64,000 bases of DNA, taken from positions 3,937 through 67,936 of the forward strand of contig CAKQDU010000008.1 in the NCBI GenBank assembly GCA_934229625.1, written 5' to 3'. The position numbers and the translations under genes are program-made. The notes under the pieces were generated by a model, which searched no databases, had not been told where the DNA came from, and worked only from the letters and a program-made list of their open reading frames with translations. This document shows positions 49,740-58,857 of this stretch, one piece after another (the first letter of the stretch is position 1; every line of letters starts with the position of its first letter). The stretch is from an uncultured Alphaproteobacteria bacterium (lineage in GTDB: Bacteria > Pseudomonadota > Alphaproteobacteria > RF32 > CAG-239).

Positions 49740-50825
49740 CTAGAAATCTTCAATACGATGAAGCATACTCTCAAAAAAGGCTATTTCTACCACATTACTG
49801 TGAGCTTTGCAAAAATTCAAAGCATCATAATAGCATTTTTTCCGCGCCTTTTTTACATCTACCGCCAAATACAGACGCACACAGATTGCCTCCATCGTAT
49901 CTGTCAATTTATGTCCCGTATAGTTCTCAATATACCTAAAAATACCGGCTGTATTTTCTCCCTCAATGATATCCTTAACAATGTACGAAATTGTTGTAAT
50001 ACCGACAAAAAACGCAGCCAAACGTGTCAGTTCTGCCAAAAACACTTCAGTTTTCAGCTGCGGATAAGCCTTGCAAACTTCTGGCATTTCCGTACCGACT
50101 GTACTGAATGCCATTAAAAAGCGCAGCAAATCCACACTATCTGTTTTAATAAGCTGCTGAATAATTTCCGGTGCCGGATAGTTTTTGAACGTAAATTTAC
50201 TAAGCAGCCACTTGCTGACTTTTTTATTTTGAAGTTCCAAAATATCCAACTGCAAATCAACATCAGGCAACAGCTTTTGAGCTACCACATTATCTGGTAA
50301 ATAATGCATAGCTCTTTCCAGCGCCCAAAGTTTTTCCTTAGCCGGATTTTCAGCATTTTTAGCCTGTTTCAGCAACAAACGCAAAAGCCGAATACTACTG
50401 AACCTACCGACATAATACGACAGTTTACGGCATTTAGATTCCAGCGGCTCGCCGTAATCATCACGCTTGCACTCACCATAACCGGAACTCATAGCCACCA
50501 ACTTTTGTTCAGCTTCAGCACTAAGCGCATGGTCCATCATATAGGTGTATTCGCTGTCCAAAATGAGCTGTTCCAATTCAGCACCGTACGGAATTTCTTG
50601 GCGTGAATGAATAGCAACTCCAAGCAGTTTGACCGGATTTAAGTTAATATAATTCAACATTTTTTCATCCGGCATGTGTGAGAATTGCTCTACCAACAGC
50701 TGCTCTGCCTGCTGAGCATCTTTTGCTTTGCACACATGGGTCACAAGTTTCAAAATTTGCTCAGGGATAAGTTTACCTTGTTCAGCATCATCCCACGAAA
50801 ACTCAGAATAATCAAAATTTGCCAT
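49740..50825 (-). CDS. Accessory helical-repeat protein, copy 1
   Basis: 361 residues, almost wholly helical with Leu-rich helix pairs (RLLRLLLKQAKNAENPA, LDILELQNKKVSKWLL, SVDLLRFLMAFSTVG). It is probably a HEAT/TPR-like solenoid for protein contacts. Starts MANFDYSEF and ends in HRIEDF. A paralogue with the same start and end lies directly upstream (50939-51801). No enzymatic motif. Promoter 50866-50894, no Shine-Dalgarno site, own terminator. Confidence 0.65.
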   Translation of the reverse strand: MANFDYSEFSWDDAEQGKLIPEQILKLVTHVCKAKDAQQAEQLLVEQFSHMPDEKMLNYINLNPVKLLGVAIHSRQEIPYGAELEQLILDSEYTYMMDHALSAEAEQKLVAMSSGYGECKRDDYGEPLESKCRKLSYYVGRFSSIRLLRLLLKQAKNAENPAKEKLWALERAMHYLPDNVVAQKLLPDVDLQLDILELQNKKVSKWLLSKFTFKNYPAPEIIQQLIKTDSVDLLRFLMAFSTVGTEMPEVCKAYPQLKTEVFLAELTRLAAFFVGITTISYIVKDIIEGENTAGIFRYIENYTGHKLTDTMEAICVRLYLAVDVKKARKKCYYDALNFCKAHSNVVEIAFFESMLHRIEDF

Positions 50826-50865
50826 AATATATAAAATTTAGTTAATAATAATGTCTACTGTTTAA

Positions 50866-50894
50866 TTTATAGACAAATTACCGCGCATTGTCAA
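50866..50894 (-). promoter_or_regulatory. Promoter of accessory protein copy 1
   Basis: Minus-strand TTGACA (50889-50894) and TATAAA (50866-50871), spacing 17; duplicate of the promoter at 49668-49696. Confidence 0.75.
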
Positions 50895-50895
50895 A

Positions 50896-50932
50896 CAAAA
50901 AAAGCCTGATGTTACAAAACATCAGACTTTAT
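50896..50932 (-). terminator. Intrinsic terminator (duplicate)
   Basis: Copy of the terminator at 49698-49733, after the frameshifted paralogue. Confidence 0.8.
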
Positions 50933-50938
50933 TGTCAG

Positions 50939-51801
50939 TTAGAAATCTTCAATATTACGCAGAATATCTCTGAAAAATGCAATCTCTGGTATTTTTTTCC
51001 AGACATCGCAAAGTTTTTTAGCGTGATATAAGCACTCTTGGCGAACCTGTTCGTTATCCCCCTCAAGATACAGCTTCACATGAATTCCCTCCATTGTGTC
51101 AGACCACGGCGCATGCCGGCTATCTTCAATATGCTTTATAAATTCAGAAATCCTGAGAGCGTGATATTTTTTTCGTCATCAAGACCTATCATTCTGGTCT
51201 TCTCATTGTCTAAAAGCATAAATGGACCAATCTTTACAAGATGAGTAAGACGAGCCAATTCAGCTAAATACACCTCCAGTTTAAGCTGAGGCAAAGCTTG
51301 ACAAACCTCCTTGATTTTTGTACCTGCAATACTATGTGAAAGCAAATAGCGCAAAGGTTTAATCATCTTCAGCTGAACAAATTTTTCAATAACCTGTTCT
51401 TGCGGATATTTCAGATAGTCAAAATGACGAAGCAGCCTCATGGCAACTCTTTCATTCTGAAGGTTCAAAATGTCCAACTGCAAATCACAATCATCAAGAA
51501 GTTTGTTTGAATCATCGTCAAACATAAATTCTAAAGCCACATCCAAACCCCAAAGATTTTCATGCGACGGGTCTGGCAGCTGCTTGGCTTTTTCTACCAA
51601 CAATCGGATTACATCGACGTTGCTTTTACGTTGAAGATAACCATACAGACGTCTAACTTTTTTATCAAGAATAGTAAAATATTCATCTCTTTCAATGTTT
51701 CCATACCCTGGACACACGTCGAGAACAAGTTTGAACTGTTCTTTATCAAACTTAGAATTATCACTATTCTTCAAAAACTCAAAATAATCAAAATTTGCCA
51801 T
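50939..51801 (-). pseudogene. Accessory helical-repeat protein, copy 2, single-base frameshift
   Basis: The frame starting MANFDYFEF at 51801 runs 221 codons and stops at 51136. The neighbouring frame continues with ISEFIKHIEDSRHAPWSD, TMEGIHVKLYL and EIAFFRDILRNIEDF to a stop at 50939. This matches the C-terminus of copy 1 (TMEAICVRLYL, EIAFFESMLHRIEDF). The break is at a run of seven A (minus strand; 51167-51173). With eight A the whole gene reads as one 287-residue protein. It also lacks ~75 residues present near the N-terminus of copy 1. It may be a true pseudogene, a homopolymer-controlled gene or a sequencing error. Confidence 0.75.
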
Positions 51802-51841
51802 AATATATAATATAAAGTTAATAATTAAGTTAACACTTTAT

Positions 51842-51869
51842 AATGTAGACAAATTTTACAAAAAGTCAA
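51842..51869 (-). promoter_or_regulatory. Probable promoter of accessory copy 2
   Basis: Minus-strand TTGACT (51864-51869) and TACATT (51842-51847), spacing 16. Confidence 0.4.
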
Positions 51870-51968
51870 CAAAAAAACGATATTTAAAAAGTGGCGAAAA
51901 ATAAAAACATAAATGCTTGGGGCTGATTTTTTAAGAAAAAAAGACGCATAACCAATATAAATGAATTA

Positions 51969-52670
51969 TTATTTTTCATAAGAATGACAACAAGCTTTCA
52001 GAATTGGCAAATATTTTTCATCTATGGCAAAATTTTCAGGATACGGATGTTGCAGCAAATCGTGAATATCCGGATTTATCGCTACTTCTTGCGGAATAAA
52101 GTGCCGACAAAAAGCACACATCGCCGCCGCCAAATTTTCGGTATTATAACCGATTTTCCGCAATAAAATCTCCGGATTGTTTTCTTCTACTTTTTCTGCG
52201 TCATTCAAATCATACCACAATCCGATACCATTTTCGGCCAATTTCTGCCACGGGAAAGCCGCTCCAGGGTCTGGCTTGCGTGTCGGAGCGATATCCGAGT
52301 GTCCAACCACGTTTTTTGCCGGAATATGATGACGTTCAATAATCCTCTGACACAGTTCAATCAAACTTTGTATCTGCCGTTCGCTATACGGCTCTTGCCC
52401 CATTGACATAGTGCTGATTTCTATACCGATGGAATTATGGTTCAGATTATCAAACTCACGCCATGAGCTTATGCCGGCATGCCAAGCGCGTTTTTCTTCC
52501 GGCACCAGCTGTGTCACATCGCCGTTCAACCCCACCACATAATGCGCGCTGAGTTCTTCTTTTTCCAGCACGGCAATCATATCTTTGGTGTCATGCGCGC
52601 TGCAATGCAAAACCAAAGCGCTGATTTTTGCAGGACGTTCGTTAAAATACGGCAACATATGAGTTCTCAT
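51969..52670 (-). CDS. N-acetylmuramoyl-L-alanine amidase, AmpD/amidase_2 type
   Basis: 233 residues. Zinc ligands are in LVLHCSAHDTK, NHNSIGIEI and GHSDIAPTRKPDPG. The segment SAHYVVGLNGDVTQLVPEEKRAWHAG is typical of the family. No signal peptide, so probably cytosolic and AmpD-like (recycling of anhydro-muropeptides). The ~70-residue C-terminal extension looks like a helical peptidoglycan-binding domain. The ATG at 52670 has GAGG. It overlaps neither neighbour but is 8 bp from pgeF. Confidence 0.85.
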   Translation of the reverse strand: MRTHMLPYFNERPAKISALVLHCSAHDTKDMIAVLEKEELSAHYVVGLNGDVTQLVPEEKRAWHAGISSWREFDNLNHNSIGIEISTMSMGQEPYSERQIQSLIELCQRIIERHHIPAKNVVGHSDIAPTRKPDPGAAFPWQKLAENGIGLWYDLNDAEKVEENNPEILLRKIGYNTENLAAAMCAFCRHFIPQEVAINPDIHDLLQHPYPENFAIDEKYLPILKACCHSYEK

Positions 52671-52678
52671 TTTTTCCT

Positions 52679-53440
52679 CTATAAACAAATAAACGAATAT
52701 TGGGTCGGATAGTCTTTTGGTTGGCTGATTAGTCCCAGATGTGTGTTGCGGCGATAGCTGAAATAGCCGTTTTGCGCCGGATATGTATCTATATGCGAAT
52801 TAACGACATTGTCAATCCCCAAATTATGCAACTTATCTTCCAAGTAGCCGCTTAAATCAAAATAAAAATGCTCGCTGTCTTTTCCGGCGGCAAAATATTT
52901 TTCATTAGCGGAATTTTCTTTGAGCAGCGTTGCCCGCATATCATTCTGCACTTCAAACGAAGCTTGCTGCATACAAGGTCCAATCGCGGCGGCAATATTT
53001 TTTAGCTCGGCGCCTTTACGCAGCATTAAAGCCACGGTGTTTTCCACCACTCCGCGATAAGCTCCGCGCCAACCGGCGTGCGCCGCGCCGATAACCCCGT
53101 GTTTGTAATCGGCAAGCAGCACCGGCGCGCAGTCGGCAGTTTTTATACCAAGCAAAATATTGGGATTAGTCGTCACCGCACCATCGGCGATAATCGTAAA
53201 CTGCTGCGGTAGGTTTGCTTCTACCACCGTATTGGAAACGCCCTGATTCAGCGTAAACATATCTTCATAATTTTTATGAAAATACGCGGTGATAATCTCA
53301 AAATTCTGCCGCACCGCAACTTTTGAATCTTGGCTGTTGTAGTTGGTGTTAAGCGAGGCGTATTTCCCCTGCGACACACCGCCTTTGGCGCCAAAAAAGC
53401 AATGCTTTGCGGCAATCAAGTTAGAAGCCTGCCAACTCAT
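52679..53440 (-). CDS. pgeF: Purine nucleoside phosphorylase, YfiH/LACC1 family
   Basis: 253 residues of the family once called polyphenol oxidase (DUF152). Markers: NQGVSNTVVEA, GIKTADCAPVLLAD, GAAHAGWRGAYRGVVE (Zn-binding His) and GPCMQQASFEV. Members act on adenosine/inosine or remove wrongly built UDP-MurNAc products. It overlaps deoB by 4 bp, which supports a nucleoside-salvage context here. Confidence 0.88.
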   Translation of the reverse strand: MSWQASNLIAAKHCFFGAKGGVSQGKYASLNTNYNSQDSKVAVRQNFEIITAYFHKNYEDMFTLNQGVSNTVVEANLPQQFTIIADGAVTTNPNILLGIKTADCAPVLLADYKHGVIGAAHAGWRGAYRGVVENTVALMLRKGAELKNIAAAIGPCMQQASFEVQNDMRATLLKENSANEKYFAAGKDSEHFYFDLSGYLEDKLHNLGIDNVVNSHIDTYPAQNGYFSYRRNTHLGLISQPKDYPTQYSFICL

Positions 53441-54633
53441 AAAAAGCTTTCTCCGTATTTCATCGGTTCAAGTCCGTAAAAAGCGCAGATTGTCTGGGCA
53501 ATATCAGCATAAGTTTGACGCTGTCCAATGTTTTGCGTCTGTACTTTTTTGCCAAACATTATAACCGGCACTTGTTCGCGCGTGTGGTCGGTTCCGGCAT
53601 AGGTCGGGTCGCAGCCGTGGTCGGCGGTAATAAAGACAATGTCATCATCGCCTAAAAGCGGCAGCAGTTCCGGCAGACGAGAGTCAAAATATTCCAGTCC
53701 GCGCGCATAGCCGGCAACATCGCGGCGATGTCCATAGACCATGTCAAAATCAACAAAATTAGTGAAAACAACTGCGTCTTTCGGCGCTTTTTTCACTTGT
53801 TCCAGCGTCACATTCCAAAGTTCTTCCAAACCGCTGGCTTTATAGGCCTGAGTAATCCCCGAACCAGCGTATATATCGCGGATTTTGCCCACCGAAACAA
53901 CCTCGTGTCCGGCATTTGCCGCTTTGTTTAAAACCGTAACTTCCGGCGGAGTAACCGAATAGTCGTGACGATTTTTGGTGCGGGTAAATTCGCCTTTATG
54001 CTCGCCCACAAATGGACGGGCGATAATGCGGGCGATATTATAAGGTTTTGCCGCTTCAAAAGCGACTTCGCAAAGTTTATACAGGCGTTCCAAACCAAAA
54101 TGCTCTTCATGGCAAGCAATTTGCAGCACGCTGTCGGCGGAGGTGTAAAAAATCGGCTTGCCGGTTTTCAGGTGTTCTTCGCCCAATTCTTCTATAATAG
54201 CGGTGCCGGACGCGGCAATATTACCTAAAATCCCGTCAATATTGCCTTTGGCGCAAATTTCCGCCACCAATTCCGGCGGAAAAGAAGGATAATCCGGCTT
54301 AAAATACCCCCAGTCAAATAACACTGGAGTACCGGCCATTTCCCAATGTCCGGAAGTTGTGTCCTTGCCTTTGCTGATTTCTTTGGCATGACCAAATTTA
54401 TGACCTATTGCAAACGCCGGCTTGTTTTGGCAATGTAAATCCGTTTTATCGCCGCTGGCCTCAAATCCGGCTTGCTGTAGACCCAAATAAGCCAAATTCG
54501 GCACTTCTAAACGACCTTGTTTTTGAGCAATATGCGCAAACGTATTGGCTCCGACATTAGAAAAAGCGGCCGCGTCAGGCGCTCCGCCAATTCCAAAAGA
54601 GTCCATCATCAAGATAATAACTTTACCGCTCAT
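53437..54633 (-). CDS. deoB: Phosphopentomutase
   Basis: 398 residues of the alkaline-phosphatase superfamily. It interconverts (deoxy)ribose 1- and 5-phosphate in nucleoside catabolism. Metal-site motifs: ILMMDSFGIGGAPDA, KGKDTTSGHWEMAGT, FITADHGCDPTYAGTDHTRE. The ATG at 54633 has GAGGAG. A longer frame to 54657 has none. Together with pgeF it makes a small nucleoside-salvage operon. Confidence 0.94.
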   Translation of the reverse strand: MSGKVIILMMDSFGIGGAPDAAAFSNVGANTFAHIAQKQGRLEVPNLAYLGLQQAGFEASGDKTDLHCQNKPAFAIGHKFGHAKEISKGKDTTSGHWEMAGTPVLFDWGYFKPDYPSFPPELVAEICAKGNIDGILGNIAASGTAIIEELGEEHLKTGKPIFYTSADSVLQIACHEEHFGLERLYKLCEVAFEAAKPYNIARIIARPFVGEHKGEFTRTKNRHDYSVTPPEVTVLNKAANAGHEVVSVGKIRDIYAGSGITQAYKASGLEELWNVTLEQVKKAPKDAVVFTNFVDFDMVYGHRRDVAGYARGLEYFDSRLPELLPLLGDDDIVFITADHGCDPTYAGTDHTREQVPVIMFGKKVQTQNIGQRQTYADIAQTICAFYGLEPMKYGESFL

Positions 54634-54702
54634 TTTATATCTCCTCAATATGCTCATCTTTGAGATATAATGGCACAGTTTTATAAAATTGCAATAGTGA
54701 AT

Positions 54703-54975
54703 TTATTGCAATTGCCGAGGGTAGCGGCAAGCGTTAAATTTTATTTGCGACTGCGGCATAAGCATAACATCTTCGGATTTTTCCGATTTTTCTCCGGCGG
54801 CGGCAAAAACTTCTTCGGCATACGCCTTTTTGGCGGCATAGAGCAAAAACAGCGGACGCTCTAATTTCAGTTTACCCAAAACTTCTTCCAATGCCTCAAA
54901 AGTGTCATAAATCGTGCCGGCAAAATAAAGATAGTTTTTCATTTCCGATTTTTTGTTTTGTATTAAAGTATTCAT
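54703..54975 (-). CDS. Small hypothetical protein
   Basis: 90 residues, soluble. The region YLYFAGTIYDTFEALEEVLG looks like one alpha/beta unit. The C-terminus is basic. GAGG precedes the ATG. No family recognised. It stands alone before deoB. Confidence 0.5.
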   Translation of the reverse strand: MNTLIQNKKSEMKNYLYFAGTIYDTFEALEEVLGKLKLERPLFLLYAAKKAYAEEVFAAAGEKSEKSEDVMLMPQSQIKFNACRYPRQLQ

Positions 54976-55107
54976 TTTATCACCTCGTTCAAAATAATTC
55001 CGATAACAAAAATTTAAGAATAGTTAAAAAAATTTTAAATATAAAACATCGTCCAGCTTGACAAGGTTTATCCCATAAAATAAAGGAGTCTCATGATTTA
55101 TATTTTT

Positions 55108-55296
55108 TTACATGCTTAAATATTCCGGATGTTTTTCATGATGAATTTGCAATGCTTTTTGCGGAATTACATAAATATTGTCTGCCCAATCATCGACAAT
55201 TTTACTGATTATATGATTATTGTCAAAACCTTCATGCAAATGTGCAGCCGATGACAAATCATAAATAATAACGTTGGCAAAGGTATGTGTTTTCAT
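55108..55296 (-). CDS. Small His-rich hypothetical protein
   Basis: 62 residues with seven histidines (HLHEGFDNNHI, IHHEKHPEYL). A very good AGGAGG lies before the ATG, so it is probably translated. No family recognised. It follows the tRNA-Leu terminator. Confidence 0.5.
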   Translation of the reverse strand: MKTHTFANVIIYDLSSAAHLHEGFDNNHIISKIVDDWADNIYVIPQKALQIHHEKHPEYLSM

Positions 55297-55417
55297 GGTT
55301 TCCTCCTTTTGCTGAATTTATATAAAAAAATATAATGATGATTATGTTTTATGAAACCACGCTCACAACAAAAGTCTATGTAAAAATTAGGACAGGTATT
55401 TAAATATGTCCGCATAA

Positions 55418-55453
55418 TGCAAAAAGACCTCTCTGTCTGAGAAGTCTTTTTTT
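55418..55453 (-). terminator. Terminator of tRNA-Leu
   Basis: Minus-strand GACTTCTC/GAGAGGTC (one wobble) followed by five T. Confidence 0.7.
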
Positions 55454-55462
55454 TAGTTTTGA

Positions 55463-55549
55463 TGGTGCTCTGAAGAGGACTTGAACCTCCACGGGAGACC
55501 TCCCACATGCACCTGAAGCATGCGCGTCTACCAATTCCGCCACCAGAGC
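55463..55549 (-). tRNA. tRNA-Leu (CAG)
   Basis: 87 nt including encoded CCA. Acceptor stem GCTCTGG/TCAGAGC, D-arm with GGCGGAATTGGTAGACGC, anticodon stem CATGC/GCATG around TTCAGGT (anticodon CAG). The long variable arm GGGAGGTCTCCC is typical of class II leucine tRNAs, and the T-arm is GGAGGTTCAAGTCCTC. Confidence 0.95.
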
Positions 55550-55646
55550 ATCTTGACAGCAAAACATATAGACGCATTTTTTGACCCTGTCAAGAATTTT
55601 TTACACATATTCTGCTTAGTATGAAAATTATGCAGCAAAACTTAAA

Positions 55647-56993
55647 TTAGTAATGGTCAGCCCACATGTCATCAAGTTTCTTTTGCAATGCAGCATCTTT
55701 ACGTCTTTCTGCTTCTTCACGTCTCTTTTCTTTTGCTCTTGCTAATATTTCTTTTTCAGTATACAAACCCAATCCTTCTGATTCCAACCATTTTTTATAT
55801 TTCTCACGGTTTTTAATACTCTTATATTTATCACTTGCTATTTGATTAACTTTTCTTTCAAATTCCTTTTCAGCTGCTTCTTTTTGGTAGGCCTCCTGAG
55901 CTCTCTTTTTTTCTTCTTCTTCATATTGACGACACGCTTTTATGTGTTCTTCTTTATCATACTTTGCTCTAATCTCAGAATCATTTTCAAAAAGCACCTC
56001 ATGCATATTTGCTGAATTATCTTTTGCTGTTTCCAAAACAAGTTTTATTGTTTTTTCTTTATCACCTAACCTGAAATTTTTAATTGCATTTGACAAATAT
56101 TCATAAGTTCTTTCAGTTGCAACGTGTTTATCAAATACTTTTATCAAACGATAAATAGTTGCCTTATTTTTATAATCTGAAAACACAGCTTTTGTAATAT
56201 CTTCATCCGACAATTTTACCCAACAATGCTTTTCTTTTAACTTCAGCAATGCTGTTGTCATTTTCATATTTTGTTTGGCAGCAGGAACCAAAGCTGCTAA
56301 ATTATTGCTTAATCTATATGAATTATTGGATTGTGCCAATAATTTAACAAAATACTCTTTATCTTCATCTGACAAATCTAATGCTTTAATCAAATTGCCA
56401 TTATAATTTTTATGAAGTTCAACCATAGATTTTCCTGTTTTTTCAGGCAAACTATCAATAAATTCTTCATCGGCTTGATGCAAATAAGCAGCTTCTTTCA
56501 AATTTTCAACAAGAGAATCATTTGAAATAACATATGGATTATATTCTGGATTACCTAATTTTAAGCCACTATCATATAGTTTTTGTACATAATCGGCGTC
56601 TATAGCCAAAGCTTCCTGTAATTTTTCATATTTTCCGGCAGCTTCTTCTATTGTATAATATTGTTTTCTTTTTATTTCTTCCTGCTTTTGTTGTTCTTCT
56701 TCTTGTTTTTTGATATTTTCTTTCTCTATATCATCTTTCCATTTTTTGGAATTTTCTTTTTCTAATTTTAGCTTATAGTTGTTTATTTTATTTCTAATAG
56801 CTATACGTTTTTCTCTATCAGTATCCAATTGCTCATCAAAATCCAATACATCCTCGTCGTCATACCCTTTGTCAAAGAATTTTTGTTCAGCTTTACGCCC
56901 CTCATCATCTGTAATTTTCTTTTCAAATTTAAGATACGCCATTGCTTTATATTCAACATAAGCATTTATAAATTCTTCATCAAATTTTCTCAT
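55647..56993 (-). CDS. Large charged coiled-coil protein, unknown
   Basis: 448 residues, with about 40% Lys/Glu/Asp/Arg. Coiled-coil segments lie at residues ~60-115 (KKQEEEQQKQEEIKRKQ) and ~350-440 (KRREEAERRKDAALQKKL). Between them is a helical, less charged region (residues ~120-340). No signal peptide or membrane segment. AT-rich, lone gene with its own leader. It could be a scaffold, filament-like or effector protein; the composition alone does not tell. Confidence 0.6.
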   Translation of the reverse strand: MRKFDEEFINAYVEYKAMAYLKFEKKITDDEGRKAEQKFFDKGYDDEDVLDFDEQLDTDREKRIAIRNKINNYKLKLEKENSKKWKDDIEKENIKKQEEEQQKQEEIKRKQYYTIEEAAGKYEKLQEALAIDADYVQKLYDSGLKLGNPEYNPYVISNDSLVENLKEAAYLHQADEEFIDSLPEKTGKSMVELHKNYNGNLIKALDLSDEDKEYFVKLLAQSNNSYRLSNNLAALVPAAKQNMKMTTALLKLKEKHCWVKLSDEDITKAVFSDYKNKATIYRLIKVFDKHVATERTYEYLSNAIKNFRLGDKEKTIKLVLETAKDNSANMHEVLFENDSEIRAKYDKEEHIKACRQYEEEEKKRAQEAYQKEAAEKEFERKVNQIASDKYKSIKNREKYKKWLESEGLGLYTEKEILARAKEKRREEAERRKDAALQKKLDDMWADHY

Positions 56994-57078
56994 ATTTAGC
57001 TCCTGACAAACCGATTTTTATACAATATAGACTTATATTTGCCACATATTCATATTTTTGTCAAGCAATTTATACAAA

Positions 57079-57136
57079 AAAAACACCGCCATTTGCGCAG
57101 ATTAGTGCATAAAACAAGCGCATAAAACAGCGGTGA
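57079..57136 (-). terminator. Terminator after uppP
   Basis: Minus-strand CACCGC ... GCGGTG with an inner GCGC/GCGC helix, followed by eight T. Confidence 0.7.
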
Positions 57137-57191
57137 TTATTTAATTTAGGAGCTGTTTAGACAGATATTTCCGTCAAACTGCTTTATATAA

Positions 57192-58022
57192 CTAGCTAAA
57201 CAGCGCTTTTATATCATAAATTCCATAAGCGTCTAAAAGCAACGCCGTGCCTAAAGCCACGCGATACAGAACAAACGGGAAAAACGACCACTTTTTCAGC
57301 CATTGCATCAGCACAAATATTGCCATCAACGAAAAGCCAAAAGAATAAATCGCTCCGTCACAAGCTGTCAGAAGCAAACCGATATCCCCGCTTTGCCAAA
57401 TTTCATACCCCTCGACCAAACCTGCGGCGATAATTGTCGGAATAGAAAGCAACATAGAAAATTTAGCGGCCTCGCGACGCTCCAATCCCAAAAATCTTCC
57501 CATAGTAATAGTTATTCCGGAACGGCTTGTCCCTGGTAATAAAGCCAAACATTGAGCCAAACCGATTAAAATGGCATCTTTTATTTCTAAATTGCGAATT
57601 TTTAATGCTGTCAGAGACATTTTGTCTATTACCCACAGCAACAAACCATACAGCAGAATATTCCAGCCGATAAGCTTTGTGCTGCGCAATTCTTCCGTCC
57701 CCATAAGTTTAAGCGCCAAACCGCAAAGTAATGCCGGAATGGTGGCAATCAGCACCAAATAAAACACTTTACAGCCATATATTTGAAAATTGGGCAGCAA
57801 TTTGCTTTTTAACATTCCGACAATCATATACCAAATATCGCGCCAAAAATAAATCATCACGGCTATAATAGAACCAATATGCAATGCCACGTCTATTTCC
57901 AGCCCCTGGTCGGGAAAATCCGTAAACTTTGAAAACAGAATCAAATGTCCGGAAGAACTTACCGGTAAAAATTCGGTAATTCCTTGCAGCAATGCCAACA
58001 TAGTCAAATGAAAAGTAGTCAT
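57192..58022 (-). CDS. uppP: Undecaprenyl-diphosphatase
   Basis: 276 residues, an integral membrane enzyme that recycles the C55 lipid carrier for peptidoglycan and other envelope polymers. Both signature motifs are intact: LLQGITEFLPVSSSGHLIL and LPGTSRSGITITMGRFLGL. About eight membrane helices. The start lies one base after the stop of the upstream M23 peptidase gene. Confidence 0.95.
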   Translation of the reverse strand: MTTFHLTMLALLQGITEFLPVSSSGHLILFSKFTDFPDQGLEIDVALHIGSIIAVMIYFWRDIWYMIVGMLKSKLLPNFQIYGCKVFYLVLIATIPALLCGLALKLMGTEELRSTKLIGWNILLYGLLLWVIDKMSLTALKIRNLEIKDAILIGLAQCLALLPGTSRSGITITMGRFLGLERREAAKFSMLLSIPTIIAAGLVEGYEIWQSGDIGLLLTACDGAIYSFGFSLMAIFVLMQWLKKWSFFPFVLYRVALGTALLLDAYGIYDIKALFS

Positions 58023-58023
58023 T

Positions 58024-58857
58024 TTAATCCTCTATTTTTTTACACTCTTTATTATAGAAATCCAACAAATTTTTGGCATCAAAGCGAACCCCGTTCAGCG
58101 AAGCTCCCCAATGCAGATGAGAACCGGTTGCCCGTCCTGTTTTGCCTGCCAAGCCGATAGTCTGCCCTCTTTGCACCTTATCGCCTTTTTTCACAAGCGT
58201 TTTTTGCAGATGAGCATAAACCGTACTCAAATTATGTCCGTGTTCCAAAACCACCACATTGCCGCTATAAAAATACGGTCCGTCGCTCAAAGTGACAATT
58301 CCGTCAGCCGGCGCCTTAATTTCTGTTCCCTCCGGCACAGCGATATCCCACCCCTGATGCGGATTTTTCTTTTGTCCGTTCATAATGCGCTGCCCGCCGA
58401 AATTTCCGCTGGTGCGTCCCTCAGCCGGTTTCAGCATATCGGCTTTCCAACTTTCGGCATCGCTAAATTCATTCAGCGCACCGCCCACGTCTTTTTGCTC
58501 TTTTTGAATAGCCGTCCAATCGGTTTTAGCCGGAGCAACTTTGGAGCTTGGCAAACCGTCTACTTTCTGCACGTCCCATTTAGTCTGGGCAAGCTGCAGA
58601 TTATAGGTGCGCATTGCGCCGTCTCTATAAAAAATTTTCAGCGGCTGCTGCAATTCAGCGTCACGCGCAAAGGCAATCGCCAATTCGCCGTTTTTATCTG
58701 CGGTGTAGGTTTTGCCGTTTAATTTTATTTTAGCCAAATTATTATCCTGCAAACGGATAATTCCGCCCTGCTGCGCCGCTCCGCACATTGTCAAAGCTTC
58801 GGCCGGCAGCGCCGCCAGCACACTACAAATCGTCAAACAAATCGCCTTGCACGGCAT
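58024..58857 (-). CDS. Secreted M23 family peptidase
   Basis: 277 residues. A signal peptide (ICLTICSVLAALPAEA) is followed by a small beta domain and a LytM/M23 domain (residues ~150-265) with HQGWDIAVPEGTEI, GNVVVLEHGHNLSTVYAHL and TGSHLHWG, all zinc ligands present. It probably cleaves peptidoglycan peptides in the periplasm. The start overlaps the xseA end. It forms a run with uppP. Confidence 0.87.
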   Translation of the reverse strand: MPCKAICLTICSVLAALPAEALTMCGAAQQGGIIRLQDNNLAKIKLNGKTYTADKNGELAIAFARDAELQQPLKIFYRDGAMRTYNLQLAQTKWDVQKVDGLPSSKVAPAKTDWTAIQKEQKDVGGALNEFSDAESWKADMLKPAEGRTSGNFGGQRIMNGQKKNPHQGWDIAVPEGTEIKAPADGIVTLSDGPYFYSGNVVVLEHGHNLSTVYAHLQKTLVKKGDKVQRGQTIGLAGKTGRATGSHLHWGASLNGVRFDAKNLLDFYNKECKKIED

